DNA from: a virus
Length of the DNA stretch: 61,951 bases
Virus record (IMG/VR): IMGVR_UViG_3300017971_000301
Location: 1 to 61,951 of that record
Reading direction: 5' to 3' (one strand)
This document shows positions 40,807-49,678 of this stretch, piece after piece. Position 1 is the first letter of the stretch, and every line of letters starts with the position of its first letter. A model generated the notes under the pieces. It was not told the DNA's origin. It made no database searches and saw only the letters and a program-made list of their open reading frames with translations. The position numbers were made by a program, and so were the translations under genes.

Positions 40807-41354
40807 TACTTATCACCTCCTTCCGATACCGCGAACGGGAGAAGAACACCGCCCGCACTCTTGTTGGCCAAAGGAACATTGTCGGTTCCTCGTCGACCTT
40901 CACTTTGCAAGGAATAATCGCCATTCGGAGTCAGCGCCTTGGCCAGTTTTTCCAAAGCCTCAACGTTGATATCCTTCAGATCTTCCTTCTTGTACACTTC
41001 ATTGGAGTTGGCCACGATCTGATCAATCAACTCTATCTTTCGATCCTGATGAAGTTTCATACCATACTTCATCTGCTCCCGCATCTCAGCAGGGAACAGC
41101 GCCATGGCCTTCTCGGGATCTGCCAATTGGTTAGCCAAAACCGCCTTCGCCTGTTCCTCAGTAACAACGAAATCGTTGCTACCATTATTATTTCCCGTAG
41201 GAATTTCCGGAGCCTTGATGGCAAGAATCTCGTCGATTCGTTCTTCCTTCAAGGTCAACAGATATTCCCGATCTGCCTCGTTGAACTGGAGATGATCTGT
41301 CTGAATGATCATTTCCACTTTCTCCGGGCAACACGGAGTCGTTTTGTCTGCCAT
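40806..41354 (-). CDS. Nested internal-start scaffold protein, 182 aa
   Basis: Within the fusion gene an in-frame ATG at 41354 (MADKTTPCCPEKVEMII) is preceded by AAAAAAGGAG, 11 bases upstream. The C-terminal 182 residues are helical and charged, as expected for a scaffold. Lambda C/Nu3 is the known precedent for this arrangement. Expression is inferred from the ribosome-binding site only. Confidence 0.45.
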   Translation of the reverse strand: MADKTTPCCPEKVEMIIQTDHLQFNEADREYLLTLKEERIDEILAIKAPEIPTGNNNGSNDFVVTEEQAKAVLANQLADPEKAMALFPAEMREQMKYGMKLHQDRKIELIDQIVANSNEVYKKEDLKDINVEALEKLAKALTPNGDYSLQSEGRRGTDNVPLANKSAGGVLLPFAVSEGGDK

Positions 41355-42800
41355 AGTCTTCAAATCTCCTTTTTTGTTTTGTACTGAAACGAATTCTACT
41401 TTACGTTGAACCTCAACCGGTTCCCCGGTGAATTCAACAGTCTCGTCGTTCATATCATAGGTTCGCTGGTAGAATGAACTGCCTCCACCATCATTCCGGC
41501 GAACTTCATAGATAAAACGATCCTCGAACACTTCGACAAGGAAATGAACTTTGACATTGTCGTCCATCCCATCAAGCTTTTCCTGGATCTTCTGAACAAT
41601 GTCACGATATCCTTGTTCATTGGTTATGGGCACAACTGAGTACCCACTGTCAATCAATGCCTTGAAAAGATTTCCGTACTCTTTCAAACTGGTCGGGATT
41701 TCCAGCTCAGCATCGAATTCACTATTTAATAGCCGATAAGCTCTTCGCCTAGCAGCCGCCCTAACCTCTGCCGAGACTCCTCGAACCTGTGCGCCTCGTC
41801 CCCCGATAACAGCTCGTAGTGCATTCTCGTTTAGATTATTTGTTCTGGGATTGACGACCGGAAACTTCAAATCCCCAAACGTATCAACACTACCACTGCC
41901 AATCAGATAATGAGATGCAACTTCCGAACGATCTGATGCGGAGATATTTGACCAATTTCCATCCACACCAAAATCTCCCAAAGTCGGCGCTGACCATGGA
42001 GTCGATTCGGTTCCCGAAAATCTCAGAGCATTTACGATGAATCCCTCATCCAAATCACCACCTCCTTTATTGACTCTTATCCCACAGCCATCCGCCCAAG
42101 AACAAGCGCCCTGTTCGCCGGGTAAAAGAGCCAAGTGATCAGGTCTATGATTTCTGGCAATGGCTAAATATTCCTCACCATTCCATTCTCCCGAAGTTGG
42201 TTCATCTTCGGTAAACACGCCAATACTAACATCCAAGGGTCTAGCCTGCCTTATGTACCCTAGAACCTCAGGAGAGAACTGGCGTACCCTATTCTCATCC
42301 AGCCAAGCTTCGGCTTTCAGTTTATTATCTTCAAATTTCGTGTTGAATACACGACCAACACGAAATCGTTCTATTGCGTGTGGTGTATTAGCCGACGAAG
42401 GACTGCCATTCACTTCTGGATGTGGAACTGTAACAGGAATTCCATTCCATGATCCAGGAAATCGGCCCAAATCTTCTGCCAAATGAAGAAGCGGCCCTGC
42501 GCTCCCGTTATGAACTCCCTCAACCATCATGACAACAGGAACAACAAGATGTTTCTTGCCTTCATGCATTTCTTCCCTGATCCGATAATTGTTGGCCGAG
42601 AACGAATAGTTTTCCATTGCCTCGTTTCTCCCCACAGTTCCATTTGCCTGTCTTATGGCTGACGTCTCACAGGAACTTTGTCGACCGCCCTCCCGCAAAC
42701 AACTCCTAAGAGCAGAGTTTGCAATATTGACCCACTGCCTTTTCTCTCCGGCGGAAAGCCCTTTTTTGAATCTATCAACATCAGCGACTGTCCACGGCAT
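40806..42800 (-). CDS. Prohead protease-like/scaffold fusion protein with ChaB-like N-terminus, 664 aa
   Basis: Residues 1-50 resemble a ChaB-type helical domain (MPWTVADVDRFKKGLS). Residues 60-260 match DUF2213 (VEGVHNGSAGPLLH, VTVPHPEVNGSPSSA, VGRVFNTKFEDNKL), a prohead-protease-like domain. A segment with VASHYLIGSG and RAAARRRAYRLLNSEF follows, then a helical, Glu/Lys-rich scaffold-like C-terminus. Protease and scaffold are thus a single polypeptide. It is placed directly before decoration and capsid genes. Confidence 0.78.
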   Translation of the reverse strand: MPWTVADVDRFKKGLSAGEKRQWVNIANSALRSCLREGGRQSSCETSAIRQANGTVGRNEAMENYSFSANNYRIREEMHEGKKHLVVPVVMMVEGVHNGSAGPLLHLAEDLGRFPGSWNGIPVTVPHPEVNGSPSSANTPHAIERFRVGRVFNTKFEDNKLKAEAWLDENRVRQFSPEVLGYIRQARPLDVSIGVFTEDEPTSGEWNGEEYLAIARNHRPDHLALLPGEQGACSWADGCGIRVNKGGGDLDEGFIVNALRFSGTESTPWSAPTLGDFGVDGNWSNISASDRSEVASHYLIGSGSVDTFGDLKFPVVNPRTNNLNENALRAVIGGRGAQVRGVSAEVRAAARRRAYRLLNSEFDAELEIPTSLKEYGNLFKALIDSGYSVVPITNEQGYRDIVQKIQEKLDGMDDNVKVHFLVEVFEDRFIYEVRRNDGGGSSFYQRTYDMNDETVEFTGEPVEVQRKVEFVSVQNKKGDLKTMADKTTPCCPEKVEMIIQTDHLQFNEADREYLLTLKEERIDEILAIKAPEIPTGNNNGSNDFVVTEEQAKAVLANQLADPEKAMALFPAEMREQMKYGMKLHQDRKIELIDQIVANSNEVYKKEDLKDINVEALEKLAKALTPNGDYSLQSEGRRGTDNVPLANKSAGGVLLPFAVSEGGDK

Positions 42801-43429
42801 TAGTCAATCCTCACTGTATTCCAGTCAAGCCCGCCCTTGTATATGAAAAAGGCACAAGCGCAATCGTTGCCCCAATCCTGCATCATTTCGAAATACGCAG
42901 AATATCTCTTTACAAATCGCACAGAAACTTTAGCGTTCTTCTTCTTTTGTTCAGTCGGCCGACCTCTCCACCAATGGTAATCTAAGAGTCCCCATATCGC
43001 TCCTGGAACAAAGGATGGGCCCAATTGACGAACAGCGTGTTCAAAGACCGGGTTTTGTTTTGGCGCATCAAATATGCAAATCTCAATCGGTATCCCTTTC
43101 CATCGTAGTGTTTTCGAAATGTTCCCTTTGTGAATAACAATCTCTATACCATTCATTGCATTCTCTAAAAAGAATGGAAGTAGATCCTGATCTTCCTTAA
43201 TTCGCACTCCCTGTTCCTTAGCCTTTCGAACCTGCTCCATGTTGGCTTTCCAGCGATCATAAGCATAGAACTTTCTATCATATCCCGCTATCTGCAAACC
43301 CCTTAATAATGGAACAGCCGTTGCCCCAAACCACGATCCTAATTCAATGGCCACTCCTTCATTTTTCCAAGCGCAACCAATCTGATAAAGATAATTGTGA
43401 ACAAACTCTGGTGTCATTGCAGGGATCAT
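42800..43429 (-). CDS. Class I methyltransferase-like protein, 209 aa
   Basis: AIELGSWFGATAVPLLRG is a SAM-site-like glycine loop, KFYAYDRWKANMEQ the acidic second strand, and PIEICIFDAPKQNPVFEHA the motif after strand 4, an arrangement seen in TylF/Methyltransf_24-like sugar or polyketide O-methyltransferases. It is coupled to GalE (4-base overlap), so it may act on the same glycan. Confidence 0.7.
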   Translation of the reverse strand: MIPAMTPEFVHNYLYQIGCAWKNEGVAIELGSWFGATAVPLLRGLQIAGYDRKFYAYDRWKANMEQVRKAKEQGVRIKEDQDLLPFFLENAMNGIEIVIHKGNISKTLRWKGIPIEICIFDAPKQNPVFEHAVRQLGPSFVPGAIWGLLDYHWWRGRPTEQKKKNAKVSVRFVKRYSAYFEMMQDWGNDCACAFFIYKGGLDWNTVRID

Positions 43430-44439
43430 AATGACACTTTCATCCTTTCTAAAATTCCCTCATAATCTGGAATCCTGGTTCCTTTCCAGATTATATGATC
43501 AAGGATGGCTTGTCTAATATCTCGAGTAGGTTCCCAATTGAACCATTTCCTTATCTTCGTAATATCAGCATAAGCCCCGGCAATATCCCCTTCTCGTACA
43601 TCCTCAACAATCATTCCAACAGGAATCGGAACAGTTTCATTGAACAAATCGATGATCTGGCGAACTGTATAACCCCTACCGATTCCAACATTAAAAGTTT
43701 CATATCCCCAAATCTGATGGTCAAATTCTTCCAGAATCTTCACATGTGCCTGAGCAACATCCCAAACATGGATAAAATCCCTAAGTGGGGTTCCATCCTC
43801 AGTGGCCCAATTGGTTCCATATAGTCGGATAGGACGACTCTTGAAATATCCATCAACCAGATTGTCTAGCAATCGGTCTTCTTTCTGATAAGGACCGCTA
43901 CGCATTTCAGGGTCAGCCCCAATTGGATTGAAATACCTGAGCGATACCCCTCGAAGATCATAGCTATGACAGAAATCCTCGAGCATGGTTTCAGCCACTC
44001 TTTTTGAATGGGCGTACGGGCTCATCGGTCTGGGAACCATCGATTCGTATACTTGTGGTTCTAGTCCCTGATATCCATAAACGGATCCAGAAGAACTATA
44101 GATAATCCGATCCGAGATTGTTCTGCAAAACTGAAAGAATCGGAGTGTATTGACAACATTGTTTTCATAATACATCAGCGGATTACTCACTGACTCGGCC
44201 ACGTTGCAAAAGGCCGCGCAGTGAATAACAGCATATATGTTCGGATGATCCTTTTTGATCTGGTGAATGATCTGTATATCGGCAATATTGCCTTCGTAAA
44301 AACGCTCGTCATTCACGAACTCTTCCAGACCCTTAACCAGGGAATCCAACACGATCGGGAAATACCCGGCGTCTTCCAGCGCGGAACAGATTGTGCTTCC
44401 GATGTAACCTGCTCCACCTGTTACTAGAATCTTCTTCAT
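43426..44439 (-). CDS. UDP-glucose 4-epimerase-like extended SDR enzyme, 337 aa
   Basis: The GGAGYIGS cofactor loop lies within the first 15 residues. SSSGSVYG and YAHSK (the YxxxK catalytic pair) follow, then RYFNPIGADPE, RPIRLYGT and RDFIHVWDVAQAH, the classical GalE order. It would interconvert UDP-hexoses such as UDP-Glc and UDP-Gal, providing donors for the glycosyltransferases. ATG 44439 overlaps the previous TGA. Length matches bacterial GalE. Confidence 0.9.
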   Translation of the reverse strand: MKKILVTGGAGYIGSTICSALEDAGYFPIVLDSLVKGLEEFVNDERFYEGNIADIQIIHQIKKDHPNIYAVIHCAAFCNVAESVSNPLMYYENNVVNTLRFFQFCRTISDRIIYSSSGSVYGYQGLEPQVYESMVPRPMSPYAHSKRVAETMLEDFCHSYDLRGVSLRYFNPIGADPEMRSGPYQKEDRLLDNLVDGYFKSRPIRLYGTNWATEDGTPLRDFIHVWDVAQAHVKILEEFDHQIWGYETFNVGIGRGYTVRQIIDLFNETVPIPVGMIVEDVREGDIAGAYADITKIRKWFNWEPTRDIRQAILDHIIWKGTRIPDYEGILERMKVSL

Positions 44440-44705
44440 TCCCAATTCACCCAAACGTCAGTATTGGCCCATAAGGTACTCAGAGCCAGATTCATATGTG
44501 TTGTACTATCAATCCCTCTGGCCGTTTCCTCGCGGAAATCATCAAGCTCCTGACTTTCAGGAATGCGAAATACACGAGGAGTCGTCAAGTGCTCCTCGAT
44601 ATCCTCAATAACATCTTCATCAGGAAAATCAATTGAAAGCGACTTTCCAGTAGGGTTATACGAAATGTGTCCCTTCAAATCCCCAAGCGAAATTCCTACC
44701 CTCAT
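44436..44705 (-). CDS. Hypothetical protein, 89 aa
   Basis: Small, acidic, coupled by 4-base overlaps to the minor head gene and to GalE. No known motif (MRVGISLGDLKGHISYN). Confidence 0.6.
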   Translation of the reverse strand: MRVGISLGDLKGHISYNPTGKSLSIDFPDEDVIEDIEEHLTTPRVFRIPESQELDDFREETARGIDSTTHMNLALSTLWANTDVWVNWE

Positions 44706-47197
44706 GTAAGTATCCCCTCTGAGAATTTCCGATCGAATCCAAACATATTTTCGAAATATGCAGACAACTCAGGATATCGCTGTCGTGCCTTTTCCCATTT
44801 GGAAGTTCGAGACGCCCATGCTTCTCGTCCCTCATCCAAAAGTTTGTTTAATTCTCGTTCTCTCAGTTCTATAAATCGTGCGAAATTCTCCTTCGGCGTT
44901 TTACTTCTGGCTTCGGCAATGTCCCTCTCCAGGTTTGTTATCTTCTTATCAAACCTCAATCTGTTATCCTGATACCTATAGTATCGCTGACCGTTCATGG
45001 CCCACCATTCGTCCCCAGCGCCAAGACCCGAGTAAATGCGACCTTCGTAATCATCGAGCCAATTGTCTTTCCAATATCGTCCATCCCCGTTTGCGTAAAC
45101 TCCTGTCTTCCCTGAACTGGTTGCTCGGAAAAGTCGACGAAAGTCTTGTCCCATATCCTCAGTCGTATAGACATTATCCATCCACAAGAATCCCGTGTTC
45201 TTATGACGATATCCCCCTGTATCTGTCATTCCAAAAATCATATCATCAAGAGCATGACTGAATTCGTGAGCAACAACTTCTGCTCTATCCATCGTATACA
45301 AATGAACTTCACTAGCGCTAGGCCTATAAAAAGCTCGCATACTTTTCGAATGAAACTTGACTTTGAGCCATCGATCAGCTAGTTTTTTCATCATATCGAA
45401 GGGTATCCAGCGAGTGCCATTGTATACCTTACGAATCTCAGTCTTTTTTGGTCTTTTACCCAACATCGTCTTTACAAGGTTTTCTCGTTCCGCTATATAA
45501 GCATCCTCAGACAAGGTGTTTACATAACGATAATAAGCCTGTTCCTCTGCCAATCGAGCTTTTTCTTTCAGCTTAAGGCCTTCTGTATCAAATCGATCTG
45601 CTAGTTCCACAGACTTTGCTTTCGCTGCATTCCATTCTGCAAGAGCTTTTTCCGTCGTCAAAACAGGTGTCGCCACTTTCTCAGCAATCTCTTCCCCCGC
45701 TTCCACAACTGCCCTGACTTGTCCAGGACGACCCAAACGAACTAAGGCCGCATCGATCTGATCCAGTGTCAATTCAACGATCTGATTATCCCCAACATCG
45801 AATCCTAGTCGCTTGTAGAAAGCAACCGCTTCATCTGAGGACTGAAACGCCAATCCTGTTTCTTTCTTTCTCGCGCGAGCAAGCGCCCGTCGCATCAGTT
45901 CCGCCCCAGATCCAGGAACGTTCCCCAGCGTACCCAAGTGTTCAATCACCAAAGTCTTACCGGCCTCATCAAACGTCATTGCTAACGCACCTTCGATGCT
46001 CCTATCGGCCTTAGTCAATAAAACCTTGTAATCTGTTCCCTGTTGCAGAATAGCTGCCTCCATTTCAGCAAAGCGAGCTGACGTCTGACGACCACCCGTT
46101 TGTGCGACCAAGTTATCCAAAACATTTTGAGCGGGCTTGAATCCCTTTCGAACTTGAGTAACATATAATCGCTCCAAGGGAGCAGCCACACTACCAAACT
46201 TCGGAATCTTTAACTTTGCAGGAGGTTCCGGTTCATCCTTTGTTGGATCTACTGGAAGCCAAGAACATCGACACTGAGGATGAACAGGAATAACTCCCCT
46301 CGCCTGTTCAATTGTGAATGTTCGACCGTCAATTGGAGCACAGAGTGGGCAAACCCGAGAATCCCCCGCAGTTCTAAATTCAACCTCTGGTGTTATTCCA
46401 ACGACGCCCCAATTTTCGAACTCCTGTAATTGAGCCTCAGCATGCGATCTAATAATCTCTGTTCTGGCTAAAATAACGGCCCTTCGCTCTGCCGGAATGA
46501 ATCGCCCTAAGGTATCTGTAAGACCAAGATCACCAACTGGTCCAGAAATCGTTCTAGTAAGATTTTTGGCTAATGCCCGCGGACCTAACCCATCTGCCAT
46601 TCCCTGCGAGAGAACCCGAGAGATCTGGGAATCCATTGCATCGGTGATTCCTTTCAGATCCCTAAAGGTTCGAGTAAACAAGAGACCAACCCGATCAGCG
46701 TGAAATGGCATATTGAAGACAGCATCGATTCCACCTGTTTCTTCAATCCCTGGCACATTATAACCGGTTCCAACCAATGATGTTCGAGCACTCCTAATCC
46801 CTCGTTGATAAGCCGATTGAATATACATATTCGTCCATGGTTGTTGAATCGCAGTTCCTAGCTGATCAAACCGAGTTACTTCAAGAACATTAGCCTTTAC
46901 CTGTTCATCCAACCAATCCATGAACTGATTTACCTTTTGTGCATCAGTTCCAAACGCAAAAGCTCTCCGCCCTGGGGTTTGCATTTGCTGAATGGTAACT
47001 AGAGCCAGCTCAGGATTACGTAAACCAAAAACATCCTCAATTATAATCGCCCGGCGAATTACACCCCGTAGCTCATTGAATCTCTTTTTTAGAGCCCTGG
47101 CAAAGGCATTCCGAAGAGTAAGAGTCCGCGTCGGATCCGTCCTAGCAGATCTCTGATAAATATGAAAATGTTTATGTAATAGTGCGTGTGTTGGCAT
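44702..47197 (-). CDS. Minor head protein fused to GNAT-like and HExxH metallopeptidase domains, 831 aa
   Basis: Residues 235-320 hold the SPP1 gp7/Mu F-type head morphogenesis signature: LARTEIIRSHAEAQ, TAGDSRVCPLCAPIDGRTF and PVHPQCRCSWLPV. Residues about 400-475 look like a GNAT acetyltransferase, with PGSGAELMRRALARAR as motif A and AVAFYKRLGF as motif B. A coiled coil links to a C-terminal domain with HEFSHALDD (His644, Glu645, His648), a zinc metallopeptidase motif. Minor head proteins enter the capsid, so the two extra domains may be packaged effectors; that step is inference. Confidence 0.85.
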   Translation of the reverse strand: MPTHALLHKHFHIYQRSARTDPTRTLTLRNAFARALKKRFNELRGVIRRAIIIEDVFGLRNPELALVTIQQMQTPGRRAFAFGTDAQKVNQFMDWLDEQVKANVLEVTRFDQLGTAIQQPWTNMYIQSAYQRGIRSARTSLVGTGYNVPGIEETGGIDAVFNMPFHADRVGLLFTRTFRDLKGITDAMDSQISRVLSQGMADGLGPRALAKNLTRTISGPVGDLGLTDTLGRFIPAERRAVILARTEIIRSHAEAQLQEFENWGVVGITPEVEFRTAGDSRVCPLCAPIDGRTFTIEQARGVIPVHPQCRCSWLPVDPTKDEPEPPAKLKIPKFGSVAAPLERLYVTQVRKGFKPAQNVLDNLVAQTGGRQTSARFAEMEAAILQQGTDYKVLLTKADRSIEGALAMTFDEAGKTLVIEHLGTLGNVPGSGAELMRRALARARKKETGLAFQSSDEAVAFYKRLGFDVGDNQIVELTLDQIDAALVRLGRPGQVRAVVEAGEEIAEKVATPVLTTEKALAEWNAAKAKSVELADRFDTEGLKLKEKARLAEEQAYYRYVNTLSEDAYIAERENLVKTMLGKRPKKTEIRKVYNGTRWIPFDMMKKLADRWLKVKFHSKSMRAFYRPSASEVHLYTMDRAEVVAHEFSHALDDMIFGMTDTGGYRHKNTGFLWMDNVYTTEDMGQDFRRLFRATSSGKTGVYANGDGRYWKDNWLDDYEGRIYSGLGAGDEWWAMNGQRYYRYQDNRLRFDKKITNLERDIAEARSKTPKENFARFIELRERELNKLLDEGREAWASRTSKWEKARQRYPELSAYFENMFGFDRKFSEGILT

Positions 47198-47237
47198 TAT
47201 TACTAATCTTCGTCAGAGTCGTCTATTCTTCGCCAAA

Positions 47238-47567
47238 CTATGGTCTTTTCAAGTCTGGCACGCTTGGATCTCCAGGAAGTTCTCTGACGAATTCGAAAGG
47301 GACAGTGTTAGATTCTCCCCAGACATTTCGTGCCTTAACGGTTACCTGATGCTGGCCATCTGCCACGCTTTCCAGATCCAATAAGACCGCGGCCTCTTCG
47401 CCATCAAAAATCGCAGTAGTATATGGCACGATCGTTTCCACACCATCCAGAACAACCACATATTCCTCGACATTTTCCTGAGGATCACAAACAAGAAACG
47501 GTGCCCCATATGCTATTGCCGGAACCAACCAAAACATAACGATAAAAATCACGATAATCTTTTTCAT
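47238..47567 (-). CDS. Secreted small beta-sandwich-like protein, 109 aa
   Basis: A clear signal peptide (MKKIIVIFIVMFWLVPAIA, then YGAP) suggests export. The mature part (GQHQVTVKARNVWGES, then NTVPFEFV) looks like one Ig/FnIII-type domain. It lies between portal and minor head genes, where a secreted protein is unexpected. It could be a superinfection-exclusion or virion-associated protein. A strong AGGAGGAAACC site precedes the ATG. Confidence 0.7.
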   Translation of the reverse strand: MKKIIVIFIVMFWLVPAIAYGAPFLVCDPQENVEEYVVVLDGVETIVPYTTAIFDGEEAAVLLDLESVADGQHQVTVKARNVWGESNTVPFEFVRELPGDPSVPDLKRP

Positions 47568-47576
47568 GGTTTCCTC

Positions 47577-49001
47577 CTATTCGTCTTCTAAGTCTCCTAA
47601 ATTCTCTTCCTCAAAATCCGCGTCTTCTTCTGCTTGTGCAGCCTCCATTTCTTCGGTAATGGCCGCAATCTGATCTTCAGACAAACCTAAGAAATAATGC
47701 AAAAAAGCGTTGGGAGGCACAACTGACTGAGCCAAAGGATCCTTGGAATAGTTTGATAATGACTCAGATCGGGTCTTCCCGACTTCAGCTCTTTCCTTAT
47801 CCGATTCCGACCATAGATCAGACCACTCAATAACGTAATCGCCTTCCTCTTCCTTCAATGACGAAAGCACCCCAAATTCCAAACAGCGATTAATTGTTTC
47901 CCGAATAATCTCTGGTTCTGCAAAGCTGGTTCTTCGTTCCTGTAACTTTTCAAACCACGCATCCCGATCGGAAGTGCTAGCCAACTCCCCACGTTCTGAT
48001 CCCGTAAGAATCCTTTTCGGTATCCCATAAGCAGCGGACAACATTTCGATCTGAACATCGACATGTCCTTTCGGATCAGAAATCTGCATCGCCAGTTCTT
48101 TTATGTCCACACCGGCAACAGTGAGAATTCGACGCAGATTATTTTCGTACTCATCCATTTGATCCTGAAGAGTATCGTCCGTCTCATCGGTAACCTCGTA
48201 ATCCTCATCAACCTTTGCCTGATATCCTGGTCGTGCGCCCCGCCAGAACATCTCGGCAGATCCACCAACAAGCTTCTCTAAATCGAACAATCGGTTTAAT
48301 CCCACTTCTAACTGAGGAGTCCCAATAACTTCAGATTCCATTTTATCCTGAGCAATATGAATAATCCTAGTCCAGTGAACCTCCACGGTTTGAGTTCGTG
48401 TTGTAGATCCAGTCTGATCAAGTTCGGCGACGCTTAAAACAGTGATCTCATAAATACGAGGTAAGCTGTATCTAGGATTTGTCGTGTCGTTTTCCCAAGT
48501 CTTCACCTTTGCATTTGACTCACTAAGGGGTTTCACATACAAAAGCTTTCTGTCGTCCCCACGTTCAACTGGTTTTTTGAAATCAGTGGAATTCTTTACA
48601 TCATCAAAACCCAGAAACAAAACACCATATTTACCAAGAGATGTTAGCTTATCAACCCGTTTGAACATGGTCGTTAGCTTCAGATCAATTTCAAGCTCTT
48701 TCCAATCCTTCTCGAATTCCGTTGGCTCGTCCTTCTCTTTTTCTGGCTCAATTACCAGAAAACCACCCCTCCAGGTTCCATCAATAGGTCGATTAACCAG
48801 AGCCTTTGCTATATCCTGCCGAGTATATCGAGACGAGTAATCATTATAGTCGGGATTATCCTTATATCCCAAGGCCTGATAAACGTCCCTATCGCCACCA
48901 TATTGTTGCCCAAGCTTGGAGGCCAATTGAGCACGAGAAAGGATCGTACTCATTATCTTAACAAGCTCTGGACTCATCTTTACATTTTCTTCAACAGCCA
49001 T
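47577..49001 (-). CDS. Portal protein, DUF1073 type, 474 aa
   Basis: RYTRQDIAKALVNRPIDGTW, GLNRLFDLEKLVGGSAEMFW and YGIPKRILTGSERGELAS with DRDAWFEKLQERR match the DUF1073 portal family. An acidic C-terminus follows. It forms the dodecameric channel at the head vertex. It overlaps the KdsB gene by 22 bases. Confidence 0.88.
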   Translation of the reverse strand: MAVEENVKMSPELVKIMSTILSRAQLASKLGQQYGGDRDVYQALGYKDNPDYNDYSSRYTRQDIAKALVNRPIDGTWRGGFLVIEPEKEKDEPTEFEKDWKELEIDLKLTTMFKRVDKLTSLGKYGVLFLGFDDVKNSTDFKKPVERGDDRKLLYVKPLSESNAKVKTWENDTTNPRYSLPRIYEITVLSVAELDQTGSTTRTQTVEVHWTRIIHIAQDKMESEVIGTPQLEVGLNRLFDLEKLVGGSAEMFWRGARPGYQAKVDEDYEVTDETDDTLQDQMDEYENNLRRILTVAGVDIKELAMQISDPKGHVDVQIEMLSAAYGIPKRILTGSERGELASTSDRDAWFEKLQERRTSFAEPEIIRETINRCLEFGVLSSLKEEEGDYVIEWSDLWSESDKERAEVGKTRSESLSNYSKDPLAQSVVPPNAFLHYFLGLSEDQIAAITEEMEAAQAEEDADFEEENLGDLEDE

Positions 49002-49678
49002 GCCAGATCCTCTTTCGTATTAACCTCAGGACCACATTCCGTTGTAGTCAACATCACCCCAATCGGAAAATGATAATATATGGCCCGCAATTGTTCTAGC
49101 TTTTCCTTTTTTTCCAACTCGGGCTGAATAACTGAATAAAACGACCTAAGAGCACGATACCGAAAGCCATACATGCCAATATGATAAATCGGCCTTTCCA
49201 CAGTTTCAAATGGTTGTCGACTAAACAGAATTGCCCTCTGATCTGATCCCAGAAGAATGTGAACCATCCCCAACATCACTTTATGAGTGATTAACCCTAG
49301 TGTTGTTATAGGAAAGTAATCATTAATTATGGTGAATTTAATCAAATCACTACATAGTCGCGGTGGAACAAAGGGCATATCACCCTGTAAGTTAATCACA
49401 ATATCATCATCATCCAAACCAAGCTTTGCGGCAGCCGCCGCGCAACGATCAGATCCAGATAAACAGGAATCATCCGTCATGATAACCGATCCCATTCCTT
49501 CAACAACGTCTGCAATTCGGTGATCATCTGTCGCAACATACAACTCATCGAAACAAGGAACCTGTAGAGCCTGTTCTAAGACCCTCTGTATCATTGGCTT
49601 GCCATGTATATCCACTAATGGCTTTCCGGGCAATCTTTGACTGTTATAACGCGCAGGAATAATGATTATGATTCTCAT
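48980..49678 (-). CDS. kdsB: CMP-KDO synthetase (3-deoxy-manno-octulosonate cytidylyltransferase), 232 aa
   Basis: IIPARYNSQRLPGKPLVDI with GKPMIQRV, then YVATDDHRIADVV, SGSDRCA and NLQGDMPFV are the KdsB blocks. The enzyme makes CMP-KDO from CTP and KDO, the activated sugar of Gram-negative LPS inner core. Slightly shorter than the host enzyme (about 250). The gene is wedged between terminase and portal with overlaps at both ends, so it is co-expressed with packaging genes. Confidence 0.88.
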   Translation of the reverse strand: MRIIIIIPARYNSQRLPGKPLVDIHGKPMIQRVLEQALQVPCFDELYVATDDHRIADVVEGMGSVIMTDDSCLSGSDRCAAAAAKLGLDDDDIVINLQGDMPFVPPRLCSDLIKFTIINDYFPITTLGLITHKVMLGMVHILLGSDQRAILFSRQPFETVERPIYHIGMYGFRYRALRSFYSVIQPELEKKEKLEQLRAIYYHFPIGVMLTTTECGPEVNTKEDLAWLLKKM

